Positions 17,524-27,828 are shown, counted from the stretch's first letter. The stretch is DNA of 64,000 nt from Salinispirillum sp. LH 10-3-1 (GCF_030643825.1 NZ_CP101717.1:1550001-1614000); one strand, 5' to 3'. A program made the numbers and translations. The notes: a model not told the origin generated them from the sequence alone.

Positions 17524-18453
17524 TTAACCTGCCTGAATCGATTCGTTGAGAAGTAGGGCGAGCAGAGCCATGCGTGCATATACGCCGTTTTCAGCCTGTT
17601 GGAAATAATAAGCATGCGGTGTGGCATCGACAGAAACATGAATCTCGTTGACGCGAGGCAATGGATGCAAAACACGCAAATGCGGCTGCGCCGAGGCCAG
17701 CATATCGGCGTTAAGTACATATTGTGATGCGATGTGCATGTATTCCGTCGGGTCGAAACGTTCTTTCTGCACGCGTGTCATGTAGATGACATCAACCTCG
17801 GGAATGACCGATTCCAAATTAGCGGCACGCTCATAGTAAACGCCACGCCGTGAAAGCTCTTCCAGCAAGTAGTCCGGCATGGCCAGCGCATCGGGAGAGA
17901 TGAAATAATAGCTGGCGCCAAAATGGGCGCAGGCTTGCGCTAAAGAATGCACGGTACGGCCATACTTCAGGTCGCCGACAAAGGCGATTTTCAAACCGTC
18001 GAGTTTGCCCTGGCATTCGTACAGTGTGAACAGGTCGAGCAATGTTTGGGTGGGGTGCTGATTCGCGCCGTCGCCGCCGTTAATAACGGGTACGGTAGCG
18101 AATTCGCTGGCCAGTCGAGCAGAGCCTTCTTGCGGGTGACGCATGATAATGGCGTCGGTATAAGACGATATCATTCGAATGGTGTCGGCCAATGTTTCGC
18201 CCTTTTTGGCCGATGTATTGCTGCCGTCGGCAAAGCCAATGAGTTGCCCACCCAATCGATGTACTGCTGTCTCGAATGAGAGTCGTGTCCGCGTTGACGC
18301 TTCAAAAAAACAACTGGCCAGCACGCGGTCGCGCAACCAAGGCTCGTAATGGCCCTGTTTGATCCGTTCTGCGGTACTGATAATGAGTTCTAGGGCCTGC
18401 TTGTCGAGGTCGGAAATAGAGACAATGTCTTTCTGGTAGAGCATGTTGGACAT
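17524..18453 (-). CDS. pyrB: Aspartate carbamoyltransferase catalytic chain
   Basis: Catalyses carbamoyl phosphate + aspartate to carbamoyl aspartate, the committed step of pyrimidine synthesis. The 309-residue protein has the carbamoyl-phosphate loop [59 protein letters not shown] and [11 protein letters not shown]. The ATG at 18453 follows AGGA and gives [13 protein letters not shown], matching the E. coli start; an in-frame ATG at 18492 would add 13 unrelated residues. Forms the pyrBI pair with the downstream gene. I looked for a pyrL-type attenuator in the leader and saw none. Confidence 0.96.
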   Translation of the reverse strand: MSNMLYQKDIVSISDLDKQALELIISTAERIKQGHYEPWLRDRVLASCFFEASTRTRLSFETAVHRLGGQLIGFADGSNTSAKKGETLADTIRMISSYTDAIIMRHPQEGSARLASEFATVPVINGGDGANQHPTQTLLDLFTLYECQGKLDGLKIAFVGDLKYGRTVHSLAQACAHFGASYYFISPDALAMPDYLLEELSRRGVYYERAANLESVIPEVDVIYMTRVQKERFDPTEYMHIASQYVLNADMLASAQPHLRVLHPLPRVNEIHVSVDATPHAYYFQQAENGVYARMALLALLLNESIQAG

Positions 18454-18729
18454 GGTGGGGTCCTGGTCTGCTGGCCCTAGTGTAGGTGCCATTCGTGGCC
18501 TTGGTTGGACGGTATCTTAACCGACCACATTAGATATAGGCAATTCAGTGAAGAAATTGGCAGAAAATGTATAAAAACTGAACCTTGGGTTAGTTGTTGT
18601 GGCGCAGTCTTTTTGTGATAGTGGCGTCGCTGCACAGCAGTGCAGGGTGCCCAATGGCGAATCACTTCAGTGTGGAGGTGATCGGCGGTCACGGGCGATT
18701 ACTATTTTAGAAAAGGAAAAGTTCTAAAC

Positions 18730-19053
18730 ATGATTGAATTAAAGAAAGTGTTCGGTTTGGTATTGGCTTCATTGGTTATGTTCGGTGCGATGTCGTTGTC
18801 CGCCGAGGAACTGACGGATTTTCCAGCCGACTATTCAGATGAATTGGTCATCATGGTCAATATTAACCTGGACGATGCCGAGAAAATGGCGGTTGCCTTG
18901 GCCGGTATCGGACCCGCGCGGGCTGCTGCCATTGTCGCGCACCGCGAAGAGTTCGGGCCCTTTGCCTCAGTTGAGGACCTGTTAGCGATCAGCGGTATTG
19001 GGCCGCGTACGTTAGAGGCTATTCGTCATCAGCTGGTGGTGGGCGATAGCTAG
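18730..19053 (+). CDS. ComEA-like helix-hairpin-helix protein with signal peptide
   Basis: A 107-residue exported protein. Residues 1-25 form a signal peptide ending at LSAEE. The rest is a tandem helix-hairpin-helix module (ALAGIGPARAAAIVAHREEF and LLAISGIGPRTLEAIRHQL) like the DNA-binding part of ComEA. GGAAAAG precedes the ATG. Proteins of this stand-alone type bind DNA in the periplasm during competence in some species. No other competence gene is nearby, so the role here is inferred. It ends 1 nt from the convergent cysQ. Confidence 0.85.
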   Translation: MIELKKVFGLVLASLVMFGAMSLSAEELTDFPADYSDELVIMVNINLDDAEKMAVALAGIGPARAAAIVAHREEFGPFASVEDLLAISGIGPRTLEAIRHQLVVGDS

Positions 19054-19054
19054 G

Positions 19055-19864
19055 CTAGGCAAGTGATGCAGCAAGGCTCGCGCGCCAGCGAGGGTCTTCT
19101 GCACACACCGCAATAAACCATGGGTTCAGTAATGAGTCCTTCGTATTGTAATTCAGGCGCTCTCCGGTTTCCGCATTAATTACCAGCGCGCCTGCTTCTT
19201 CTGCGATCACCTGTGATGCTGCTGTATCCCATTCCGATGTCAGTCCCAGGCGTGGATATATGTGTGCCTCGCCAGCCGCGATCATGCACGTTTTGATGGC
19301 GCTGCCGACAGGTGTCAATTGATGGTCGCCCAGATGGTTGAGGAATGCATTCACCGCCTTGTCATGAAAGGAGCGGCTACCGAGCGCTAGCCAAGGTTCA
19401 TTGGCTGGTGGTGCTGAGCGGGTATGCAAGCGCCGAGGTGGTTGGTCTGGTTGCGTGAGGTGTTGGTGATAAGCCCCTGCACCCTGTTCGGCGTACCAAA
19501 GCTCGTGGCGCGCTGGCGCATAGACTACGCCAAGCACCGGAAAATGATGGTCGATTAAGGCGATATTTACGGTGAAGTCGCCGTTTCGTTTGACGAATTC
19601 CTTGGTACCGTCCAGCGGGTCAACCAGCCAATAGCGTTGCCATTTTTGACGTTCAAGCCACGGTGTGAGGCCCGATTCTTCCGTCAGCACAGGTATATCT
19701 GGCGTCAACTTTTGCAGTGCTGACTCAATGAGTTTATTGGCAGCGATGTCTGCGGCGGTTACTGGTGTGTTGTCGGACTTATTCTGCACGGCAAAGTCTT
19801 GTTGATACACTTGCATAATGGCTTCGCCAGCCGACTGGGCGATGCGGATGATGTCTTGCAGCAT
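19055..19864 (-). CDS. cysQ: 3'(2'),5'-bisphosphate nucleotidase CysQ
   Basis: Hydrolyses adenosine 3',5'-bisphosphate to AMP, removing a by-product of sulfate assimilation. The 269-residue protein belongs to the inositol monophosphatase superfamily. The metal-binding residues are in TEESG (61-65), VDPLDGTKEF (D82, D85) and EWDTAASQVIAEEAGA near residue 215. AGGA precedes the ATG. Single gene, convergent with the ComEA-like gene. Confidence 0.92.
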   Translation of the reverse strand: MLQDIIRIAQSAGEAIMQVYQQDFAVQNKSDNTPVTAADIAANKLIESALQKLTPDIPVLTEESGLTPWLERQKWQRYWLVDPLDGTKEFVKRNGDFTVNIALIDHHFPVLGVVYAPARHELWYAEQGAGAYHQHLTQPDQPPRRLHTRSAPPANEPWLALGSRSFHDKAVNAFLNHLGDHQLTPVGSAIKTCMIAAGEAHIYPRLGLTSEWDTAASQVIAEEAGALVINAETGERLNYNTKDSLLNPWFIAVCAEDPRWRASLAASLA

Positions 19865-20017
19865 GAAATGTCCTGCCGAGTAGAGTCTATGCGGTGCCTG
19901 AGAGTAGCTAACTTGCGGTGGAATGTCATCTGGCTTGGTTGTTCAGTGAAACAGAATGCGATCCAGAGTGGCTTGGTTGTTTACTGATCAAAAGCGTAAA
20001 AATCCCTTAGAATTCAG

Positions 20018-20045
20018 TTGCTTATTTGATCAGGTTCCCTATAGT
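20018..20045 (+). promoter_or_regulatory. Candidate pheS promoter
   Basis: TTGCTT (20018-20023), 16 nt, TATAGT (20040-20045), 32 nt before the pheS start. The short leader leaves no room for a pheM-type attenuator. Confidence 0.45.
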
Positions 20046-20047
20046 AA

Positions 20048-21094
<1,047 letters not shown>

Positions 21095-21118
21095 AGTCCA
21101 ACAGACAAGTAATTGATC

Positions 21119-23491
21119 ATGAAATTTAGCGAAACCTGGTTAAGACAGTGGGTAAACCCGGCAATAGATTCTGATGCTTTAATGCACCAGGTCACCATGG
21201 CGGGTTTGGAAGTCGACGGCGCGGAGCCTGTTGCAGGCGAGTTTACAGGCGTAGTGGTCGCTGAAATCGAATCCGCTGAACCCCATCCCAATGCCGACAA
21301 GCTGCAAGTGTGCCGTGTAAACGACGGCACTGAATCTTGGTCTGTTGTGTGCGGCGCGCCCAATGCGCGTGCTGGTTTGAAAGTCGCCTTTGCCCGCGTT
21401 GGCGCGGTACTGCCGGGTGACTTCAAGATTAAAAAAGCCAAGCTGCGTCAGGTAGAAAGCTTTGGCATGCTGTGCAGTGGTAAAGAGTTGGAACTGTCCG
21501 ACGACCACGACGGCATTATGGAACTGCCCGCTGATGCACCTTTGGGCACCGATATTCGCAGCTACCTGAATTTAGACGACCTGTGCATCGAAGTGGATCT
21601 TACGCCGAACCGTGCCGACTGCCTCAGTATCGCCGGCCTCGCCCGTGAAGTGGGCGTGTTGAATGAGGTGCCGGTGTGTGCGCCTGAAATACCGGCTGTG
21701 CCTGCGACGGTCAGTGACATGTTTCCCATCGCCGTTATGGCGCCGGAAGGCTGCCCACGCTATCTGGGTCGGGTGATTCGTAATATCGATGCCAAAGCCG
21801 TTACCCCGGTATGGATGCAAGAGCGCTTGCGACGCGGCGGTGTGCGCAGCATTGACCCTGTGGTCGATGTCACCAATTACGTGATGTTGGAGTTGGGTCA
21901 GCCGATGCATGGCTTTGACTTGGCGACATTGAACGGCGGGATTCACGTGCGTTGGGCAAATGAAGGCGAATCGCTGACCTTGCTGGATGGCCAAACCGTT
22001 AATTTACGAAGTGATACCCTAGTGATCGCCGATGAAAAGCACCCGCTGGCTATGGCTGGGGTGATGGGTGGCGAGAATACGGGTATCAGCGGTGAAACAC
22101 GCGATATCTTTTTAGAGTGCGCGTTTTTCGCACCACTGCAACTGGCGGGTAAAGCTCGTTCGTACGGTTTGCACACCGATTCATCGCATCGCTACGAGCG
22201 TGGGGTGGACCATGCATTACAAGCGCGCGCCATGGAGCGTGCAACTGCGTTGTTGCTGGAAATTGTGGGTGGTGAGCCCGGCCCGGTTTCAGAAGTAGTG
22301 GCCGAAGAGCACTTGCCTAACGTCGCGCCCGTAACAGTATCCCATGCTCAGATCGCTGCGGCGCTGGGGTTGGATATTCCGACAGAGCAGGTCACACGCA
22401 TTCTTACTGGGCTTGGCTTTGGTGTCGACTATGCCAATGAACAGTGGACCGTCAGTGTGCCCGGCTGGCGCTTTGATATTTCGATTACTGCAGACTTGAT
22501 TGAAGAAGTTGGTCGAATATACGGCTATGACCGTCTGCCGGTGTCTTATCCGGTAGCACCAATGGCGATATCGCCGTTGCCTGAATCGGTACAAAGTGGC
22601 CGGTTGATCGCGCAGCGCATGGTGTCTTTGGGTTACCAGGAAGTCGTGAGTTACAGCTTTGTTGCGCCGGAATTGCAGGCACTGCTAGAGCCGGACGTGA
22701 CGGCATTAGCGTTAGCGAACCCTATATCTGAAGACCTCGGTGTGATGCGAACCACCGTTATTGCCGGATTGTTGGGTGCTTTGCAGCACAACATTAAGCG
22801 TCAGCAAGACCGGGTGCGCTTGTTCGAAACCGGTTTGGTGTTTCGTGGTGCGCTGGATACCTTACAGCAAGATAAAAAGGTTGCTGGTCTGATTTATGGT
22901 CCACGTTCTGGTGTCTCTTGGTTGAACGGTGCAGCCGGTGTCGACTTCTACGACCTGAAAGGTGATGTCGAGGCTTTGCTGGCGTTGTCAGAGGGTAATG
23001 AGATTACCTTCGCGCCGACGAATGTGCCTTACCTGCACCCTGGTCAGGCCGCCATTGTCATGGTCAATGGTGAAAGCGTTGGTGTGTTGGGTCGTATTCA
23101 CCCACGCTTGGACAAAGCACTGGGCCTGAAGAAGCCGGCCTATGTATTTGAATTGGATTTTAATGCGGTTATTACGCGCCGCATTCCTGTTTATAAGGGA
23201 ATCTCCCGATTCCCCGCAAGTCGACGTGATATTGCCGTGGTGGTGGGTACTTCGGTACCAGCGCACGACCTACTGTCCGCAGCTAAAACAGTTGCTGGAG
23301 AGTGGGTAACGAGCGCAGATGTCTTCGACGTCTATGAGGGTGAACGTATTGGGGCCGGGTTGCGCAGTATTGCACTGCAGCTGACGTGGCAACACCCAGA
23401 GCGCCCGATGGCTGAAGAGGAAGTCACAACCGCCATGAACGCTGTCATAGAGCGCTTGCAAGAGGATTTTGAGGCGACATTGAGGAGCTGA
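21119..23491 (+). CDS. pheT: Phenylalanyl-tRNA synthetase beta subunit
   Basis: The 790-residue beta subunit carries the tRNA-binding domain (B2, EIESAEPHPNADKLQVCRV), the B3/B4 editing region for misacylated Tyr-tRNA-Phe, B5 and the catalytic-like core, and a C-terminal anticodon-binding FDX-ACB domain (SRFPASRRDIAVVV). The ATG at 21119 begins with the normal MKFSETWLRQWV; a TTG two codons earlier is in frame. It begins 24 nt after pheS. Length is standard. Confidence 0.97.
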   Translation: MKFSETWLRQWVNPAIDSDALMHQVTMAGLEVDGAEPVAGEFTGVVVAEIESAEPHPNADKLQVCRVNDGTESWSVVCGAPNARAGLKVAFARVGAVLPGDFKIKKAKLRQVESFGMLCSGKELELSDDHDGIMELPADAPLGTDIRSYLNLDDLCIEVDLTPNRADCLSIAGLAREVGVLNEVPVCAPEIPAVPATVSDMFPIAVMAPEGCPRYLGRVIRNIDAKAVTPVWMQERLRRGGVRSIDPVVDVTNYVMLELGQPMHGFDLATLNGGIHVRWANEGESLTLLDGQTVNLRSDTLVIADEKHPLAMAGVMGGENTGISGETRDIFLECAFFAPLQLAGKARSYGLHTDSSHRYERGVDHALQARAMERATALLLEIVGGEPGPVSEVVAEEHLPNVAPVTVSHAQIAAALGLDIPTEQVTRILTGLGFGVDYANEQWTVSVPGWRFDISITADLIEEVGRIYGYDRLPVSYPVAPMAISPLPESVQSGRLIAQRMVSLGYQEVVSYSFVAPELQALLEPDVTALALANPISEDLGVMRTTVIAGLLGALQHNIKRQQDRVRLFETGLVFRGALDTLQQDKKVAGLIYGPRSGVSWLNGAAGVDFYDLKGDVEALLALSEGNEITFAPTNVPYLHPGQAAIVMVNGESVGVLGRIHPRLDKALGLKKPAYVFELDFNAVITRRIPVYKGISRFPASRRDIAVVVGTSVPAHDLLSAAKTVAGEWVTSADVFDVYEGERIGAGLRSIALQLTWQHPERPMAEEEVTTAMNAVIERLQEDFEATLRS

Positions 23492-23494
23492 ACC

Positions 23495-23806
23495 ATGGCA
23501 CTGACCAAATCCGAAATGGCTGAACGTTTGTACGAAGAGCTGGGGCTCAACAAGCGCGAAGCCAAAGAGATGGTTGAACTGTTTTTCTTAGAGATAACAG
23601 AAAGCCTGGTGCACAACGAGCAGGTAAAGTTATCCGGTTTCGGTAACTTTGACCTGCGTGATAAGCGACAGAGACCGGGAAGAAACCCTAAAACGGGTGA
23701 AGAAATACCGATCTCTGCGCGGCGTGTCGTAACGTTCCGGCCTGGCCAAAAGCTAAAGGTGCAGGTTGAGAATTACGACGGTAATGTTGGGCTGGACGTC
23801 GAATAA
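23495..23806 (+). CDS. ihfA: Integration host factor alpha subunit
   Basis: A DNA-bending architectural protein that works as a heterodimer with IhfB. The 103-residue product begins [20 protein letters not shown]. It has the DNA-binding arm with [14 protein letters not shown], which carries the proline that intercalates in the minor groove, and [14 protein letters not shown]. It starts 3 nt after pheT, the conserved gammaproteobacterial order. Confidence 0.97.
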   Translation: MALTKSEMAERLYEELGLNKREAKEMVELFFLEITESLVHNEQVKLSGFGNFDLRDKRQRPGRNPKTGEEIPISARRVVTFRPGQKLKVQVENYDGNVGLDVE

Positions 23807-23807
23807 C

Positions 23808-24296
23808 ATGCCTGATATTCCAGCCAAACGATACTTCACCATTGGTGAAGTGGCGGAGCTTTGCGGCTTGAAGACCCATGTATTGCGTTATTGGGAGCAA
23901 GAGTTTCCGCAACTGAATCCGGTGAAGCGACGCGGCAATCGGCGTTATTATCAGCGTGACGACGTGCTCCTTATTCATACTATTCGGCAACTGCTCTACG
24001 AGGAAGGCTTCACCATCAATGGTGCCAGACAGAAGCTTGAACAAGAGCAGAAATCCCGGCAAAAGCCCGCTAAGCCGCCTGTTTCCTTAGAGGAAGCAAT
24101 GAGTCCCGCTGTGGTGTCGTCGCACACTATAGAGCGCGATGATTCGGCGCGACTGACGGCCGAAGACATTGGGGCCGACTTTGATTTAGGGCATTTACGT
24201 ATCCCGAAACAGCCACCGAAAATTGTCAGCATCACCCGCAACGATATTTCAGAGTTGCTGGATATGCTGGAAGAGGCTAGAGACTGGCTGAAATAA
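23808..24296 (+). CDS. MerR-family transcriptional regulator
   Basis: A 162-residue regulator with an N-terminal MerR winged helix-turn-helix (RYFTIGEVAELCGLKTHVLR, then YWEQEF and RRGNRRYY at about 40-48). The C-terminus is short and lacks the long dimerisation helix and metal cysteines of classic MerR members. The start at 23808 is 1 nt after ihfA. This small MerR downstream of ihfA and before tRNA-Pro is conserved in pseudomonads and relatives; its target is unknown. Confidence 0.9.
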   Translation: MPDIPAKRYFTIGEVAELCGLKTHVLRYWEQEFPQLNPVKRRGNRRYYQRDDVLLIHTIRQLLYEEGFTINGARQKLEQEQKSRQKPAKPPVSLEEAMSPAVVSSHTIERDDSARLTAEDIGADFDLGHLRIPKQPPKIVSITRNDISELLDMLEEARDWLK

Positions 24297-24300
24297 AGGC

Positions 24301-24328
24301 TTGTATTTTCAATCGGTTAGAGTATTAT
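24301..24328 (+). promoter_or_regulatory. Candidate tRNA-Pro promoter
   Basis: TTGTAT (24301-24306), 16 nt, TATTAT (24323-24328), with the mature tRNA beginning 13 nt further on. It lies just after the merR stop. Confidence 0.5.
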
Positions 24329-24340
24329 CCTCCGCGTAGT

Positions 24341-24417
24341 CGGGCATTAGCGCAGTCTGGTAGCGCATCGTCATGGGGTGGCGAGGGTCAGAGGTTCAAA
24401 TCCTCTATGCCCGACCA
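24341..24417 (+). tRNA. tRNA-Pro (anticodon GGG)
   Basis: The 77-nt cloverleaf has acceptor CGGGCAT paired with ATGCCCG, discriminator A and an encoded CCA end at 24415-24417. The anticodon stem TCGTC/GGCGA closes the loop ATGGGGT, giving anticodon GGG. The T arm is AGAGG-TTCAAAT-CCTCT. It closely resembles E. coli proL. Confidence 0.97.
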
Positions 24418-24494
24418 AATTTCCCTCCTTTTCCAATCTATGTTCTCGCCGTTCAGGCGCTGCAATTTTATCGTTATTCTGGTGGAGTCTCTTT

Positions 24495-25253
24495 GTGACA
24501 TCCGGTGACGTTAGCTTTTCTCATCTGGTCGACCGTTTTCAAAAAAACATCTATGACTCGCGTAAGGGTCAGATTCGTATGGCCATCGTTTCGCGAGCCA
24601 TGCAGCCATTTTGTCAGCAAGAAAAACCCTTGCGTGTGTTGGATGCTGCAGGTGGCTTAGGTCAAATGACTGCGTTATTTGCCGGTCACGGGCATCGTGT
24701 GACTTACAACGACCTAGCCCCAGAAATGCTGGTAGCGGCACAACGCAATTTGCCTGAAGGGGTTGGCACGGCTGCAATAAAATGGGCTCAGGGGCCTTTA
24801 CAAGCGTTGCAGGGGCAGTTTGACTTGGTCTTAGGACATGCGGTGTTGGAGTGGTTGGTAGAGCCAAAAGATGGTTTGGCGAGTCTTTGTGATCGAGTGG
24901 CGCCGGGTGGCTATTTGTCGCTTTTGTTCTACAATGCAGAGAGCATAATTTTTAAAAACCTGCTTAAAGGTAATTTGCGCAAGGCGACGAGCAATCATTA
25001 TGCCGGCGATAGAAAGGGGCTGACGCCTGTTTCGCCGTTGAATATTCTGGATGTGGAGTCTTGGCTCAGCGATCTTGGCATGAACGTGACTGAGCGCTTG
25101 GGCGTTCGTTGTTTTACTGACTTCATGTGGCCATTGTTCAAAGATAATCCACGCTTGGAAGATCAAATAGAGTTAGAGTGGGAGTTGGGGCAGCGTTTGG
25201 AATACCGTCCTTTTGCTCGGTATTTGCACTACATCGTGCATAAGCCCGAATAA
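24495..25253 (+). CDS. cmoM: tRNA U34 carboxymethyltransferase-type methylase (CmoM-like)
   Basis: A SAM-dependent methyltransferase resembling CmoM (SmtA), which methylates 5-carboxymethoxyuridine at tRNA position 34. The 252-residue protein has FQKNIYDSRKGQIRMAIV, the SAM loop LRVLDAAGGLGQMTALFAGH, LGHAVLEWLVEPKDGL and PGGYLSLLFYNA, all matching the E. coli protein block by block. The GTG at 24495 is chosen because GGAG lies 7 nt upstream and the homology begins just after; a start at 24378 would lie inside the tRNA gene. It directly follows tRNA-Pro and may be partly read through from it. Confidence 0.85.
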   Translation: MTSGDVSFSHLVDRFQKNIYDSRKGQIRMAIVSRAMQPFCQQEKPLRVLDAAGGLGQMTALFAGHGHRVTYNDLAPEMLVAAQRNLPEGVGTAAIKWAQGPLQALQGQFDLVLGHAVLEWLVEPKDGLASLCDRVAPGGYLSLLFYNAESIIFKNLLKGNLRKATSNHYAGDRKGLTPVSPLNILDVESWLSDLGMNVTERLGVRCFTDFMWPLFKDNPRLEDQIELEWELGQRLEYRPFARYLHYIVHKPE

Positions 25254-25365
25254 TGTCTTGTTTTTATTTTGTTTTTGTCTAGGATTGTGATTTTAGTCGG
25301 TAGGTTATACGCACTGTGCAGTCTATTCTTAGAGAATGACTAACTGAAAATTATACTGGGGAAAT

Positions 25366-25809
25366 ATGCCGTATCCCTTGCCTGTTGTTCCCGAAATCAG
25401 GACATTGTTGGACTTGCTAAGGCAACATAGAGTTGAAATACATCTCTATGGGTATCTAGATGGTCGCCATCTCCCATTTGTCGATGTCTCTCGCAGTGCC
25501 GCGGTCATTCTGGCCAATACCGACATCCCGCCGGGCTTTACGTTCATCTACGCCTACCCCATGTCCGGTCAGGCGTGCATTTTGGGCGACAAGGATCCTT
25601 TACAGGTGGATTGTGACGACCTAGCGGAGCGTTTGCGGGTCTTTCGGCCACCGAGCTACAGTGAAGAAACCTACGATAAACACCTGCCTGACCTGCTTGA
25701 GCAAGCCGAGTACTTGCGGCAATTTCCGCCAACTCGCTTGGTGTATGTCGGAAAGGGGGATCTATGCGATCAAGCTCTACAGGCTTGGCTGGGGGCGCTT
25801 AGTAGCTAG
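25366..25809 (+). CDS. Hypothetical protein, 147 residues
   Basis: I do not recognise this protein. It is soluble, with no signal peptide or membrane segment. The central part is rich in aromatic and aliphatic residues (FVDVSRSAAVILANTDIPPG, FTFIYAYPMSGQACILGD), and the C-terminal third is helical with an acidic surface (YDKHLPDLLEQAEYL). GGGG lies upstream of the ATG. It stands alone between cmoM and the convergent cyclase gene, and shares a hairpin at its 3' end. Confidence 0.65.
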   Translation: MPYPLPVVPEIRTLLDLLRQHRVEIHLYGYLDGRHLPFVDVSRSAAVILANTDIPPGFTFIYAYPMSGQACILGDKDPLQVDCDDLAERLRVFRPPSYSEETYDKHLPDLLEQAEYLRQFPPTRLVYVGKGDLCDQALQAWLGALSS

Positions 25810-25838
25810 TACACAGCTCAGTGCTACTTCGCTGTGTA
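25810..25838. terminator. Hairpin between convergent genes
   Basis: TACACAGC (25810-25817) pairs with GCTGTGTA (25831-25838) around a 13-nt loop. It starts right after the hypothetical gene's stop and covers the stop of the convergent cyclase gene. There is no T-run, so terminator function is tentative. Confidence 0.4.
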
Positions 25839-26783
25839 GATCGTTGTGCTATTGCGCCCGCCGTCTTTTGATTCATAAAGGGCATGATCAGCAGCTTCTA
25901 TCCAATCTTGTTCAGTTCCCATTTGATCGTTCAGCTCAGCAATGCCTAAACTGATGGTGATATTGAACTCAGTGCTGTCATGCTTCATTGTGGATTCTTC
26001 AATGATGTGGCGCAAGCGCTCAGCAAAGACAAGTGCATCTTGTGCGGTCGTCTCCGGCAGAATAATCGCAAATTCTTCTCCGCCGTAACGTCCACCTATG
26101 TCTGTTTCGCGGATATTCAGACGTAATTGACGACCGATAAAGCGGATCACATCATCGCCGGCCACATGCCCATGTGTGTCATTTACTTGCTTAAAAAAGT
26201 CTACGTCTAACATAATCAAGCTGGCTGGATGCTGGTGGCGACGGCTGCGTTGCAGTTCTCGGTGTAAGCACTCCTGCCAAAAAGAACGATTGAACAGTTG
26301 GCTCAATCCGTCCGTTCGACTTAATCGCTCCAGTTCACCATTGGCATCCTGCAGCGCTAGTTTGCTGGTTGCGATGTCGGTAACGTCAAAGATAACCAGC
26401 GCAATGTGTGTAACCTCCCCGCGTGTGTCGACAATGGGGTAGAGCATGCTGTTCTGATACATGAACTCGGCGGTGCTGGTGATCGGGTGGTAATTCCGAA
26501 AGCGCACTAGATATGGCCGTTGTTCCCAAGTGGTGAAAGTGCGGATGTTGAGCATGCGAACGGTGTCGGTTTTTTGCCGAAACCATTGCTCGGGTAATTC
26601 TGGGAATACCGCGAAGAGACTTTTGTTCTTAACACTGCTGGCTTGCTTACCCGAGTGATTCTCCATGAATGCATTCCAGGTGGTAATGTGATATTCGTTA
26701 TCAATCACCACTAGCCCAATGTCTATGGTTTGCAGGATCTCAACCATCCAGTGAAAATCGCGGATATCGTTGTTATCAGCCAT
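25824..26783 (-). CDS. PAS-domain diguanylate cyclase
   Basis: Makes cyclic di-GMP from two GTP. The 319-residue protein has an N-terminal PAS sensor (about 11-140; IDIGLVVIDNEYHITTWNAF, IFDVTDIATSK), a short linker helix, and a GGDEF domain. The active site is GGEEF at 234-238. An inhibitory I-site RxxD (R225-E-T-D228) stands five residues before it, so product inhibition is likely. No transmembrane segment is present. The ATG at 26783 is 2 nt after the CheC-like gene, making a CheY-CheC-cyclase operon. Confidence 0.93.
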   Translation of the reverse strand: MADNNDIRDFHWMVEILQTIDIGLVVIDNEYHITTWNAFMENHSGKQASSVKNKSLFAVFPELPEQWFRQKTDTVRMLNIRTFTTWEQRPYLVRFRNYHPITSTAEFMYQNSMLYPIVDTRGEVTHIALVIFDVTDIATSKLALQDANGELERLSRTDGLSQLFNRSFWQECLHRELQRSRRHQHPASLIMLDVDFFKQVNDTHGHVAGDDVIRFIGRQLRLNIRETDIGGRYGGEEFAIILPETTAQDALVFAERLRHIIEESTMKHDSTEFNITISLGIAELNDQMGTEQDWIEAADHALYESKDGGRNSTTIYTAK

Positions 26784-26785
26784 CT

Positions 26786-27397
26786 TTAATCCAAAAGGTA
26801 CTGTATTTTTTTCCAGAGCACGGGCAGTGACTCTTCGGTAAAGAGCACCAGTAGGTCGCAATGAACGTTATGGTTCTCAATGTTGTAGCTGATCTCTATA
26901 GAAAGCGTCTTGTGCCAACTGTGGTTGGTGGGTTTCAACAGATCACGAATAGGCTGATGCTGCCCCAGAACGGTGGGGTGGCCTTGGCTAAAATTCAGGT
27001 CAACCTGTTCGGAAAACTTGCGAATGAAGGCACCGATCAGGATGTTGGCAACATCCATCAGTAATTCGATTTCAATGTCATCAGATTGTTGGCCGGTATA
27101 AGCCATCAGTGCTGCAATGTCTTCAAAGCTGGAATCGTTAAAGATGAGCATGGCTTCGCCGGTAACGCCATTGCCAGCAAAACCCTGGCAGACGGCAGAG
27201 GACCGCTCTTCGCCATCCAGCGCTTGCAACGCCATATGGAGATCGGTGATCTCAATGACATTTACCTTAGGGATAGGCAATTCCACAAAAACATCAAGCA
27301 AACGAGCTAGCAGGCTGGCTGCCTGGCCCATTGCGACGTTAGAAAGCTCTTGCAAGCAGTCGCGTTGCTCTTCGTTTAGCAGTAGTTGTTCAGTCAC
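26786..27397 (-). CDS. CheC/CheX-family phosphatase-like protein
   Basis: A 203-residue protein resembling CheC, which dephosphorylates CheY-P. Two helix motifs with the E-x2-N pattern are visible: ELSNVAMGQAASLLARLL (residues 17-34) and ELLMDVANILIGAF (around 110-123). The first includes the catalytic-type E and N. It begins with GTG at 27397, 15 nt after the response regulator gene, and ends 2 nt before the cyclase. The pairing suggests it resets the adjacent CheY-like protein. Confidence 0.78.
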   Translation of the reverse strand: MTEQLLLNEEQRDCLQELSNVAMGQAASLLARLLDVFVELPIPKVNVIEITDLHMALQALDGEERSSAVCQGFAGNGVTGEAMLIFNDSSFEDIAALMAYTGQQSDDIEIELLMDVANILIGAFIRKFSEQVDLNFSQGHPTVLGQHQPIRDLLKPTNHSWHKTLSIEISYNIENHNVHCDLLVLFTEESLPVLWKKIQYLLD

Positions 27398-27412
27398 GAT
27401 TGAACAATGCCC

Positions 27413-27778
27413 CTATAAAATGCCAAATTCTGACAAAACTTGACGGGTCTTGTCTGGATCTATGGGTTTTTCAATGAAGTCCAGTGCGCCGAGTTGCTTA
27501 ACTCGGGCGACCGCTTCTGGTTGTACATCTCCCGAAACGACGATCACCATGCAGGGTAGGTCTTCTTTTTTGATGACCTCAAGCACTTGATAGCCGTCCA
27601 TTATGGGCATGGTGAGATCGAGAAACATAATGTTGCCCTTGCCCGCTCTTACGGCGTCCAGGGCTTCTAAGCCATTCTCGGCATAACTGATGGTGACGTC
27701 CCAGTCGGGCGGCAGCGTACGCGCCATTTGTTTGCGCGCGAAGCTGGAATCATCACAAATTAGGATTGGAGTCGACAT
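27413..27778 (-). CDS. CheY-like single-domain response regulator
   Basis: A 121-residue receiver domain with no output domain. The acidic pocket D9/D10, phospho-acceptor D54 (FLDLTMP), switch S82 (VVSGD) and K104 (EKPID) are all present, so it should be phosphorylated. The ATG at 27778 is chosen (MSTPILICDDS); a TTG two codons earlier is in frame. First gene of the three-gene operon with the CheC-like protein and the cyclase. No histidine kinase is adjacent, so its phosphodonor is elsewhere. Confidence 0.93.
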   Translation of the reverse strand: MSTPILICDDSSFARKQMARTLPPDWDVTISYAENGLEALDAVRAGKGNIMFLDLTMPIMDGYQVLEVIKKEDLPCMVIVVSGDVQPEAVARVKQLGALDFIEKPIDPDKTRQVLSEFGIL

Positions 27779-27828
27779 GGTCAAATAGGCTACTAATTCT
27801 AATACTGATAAGTTTAGGACAATAACAC

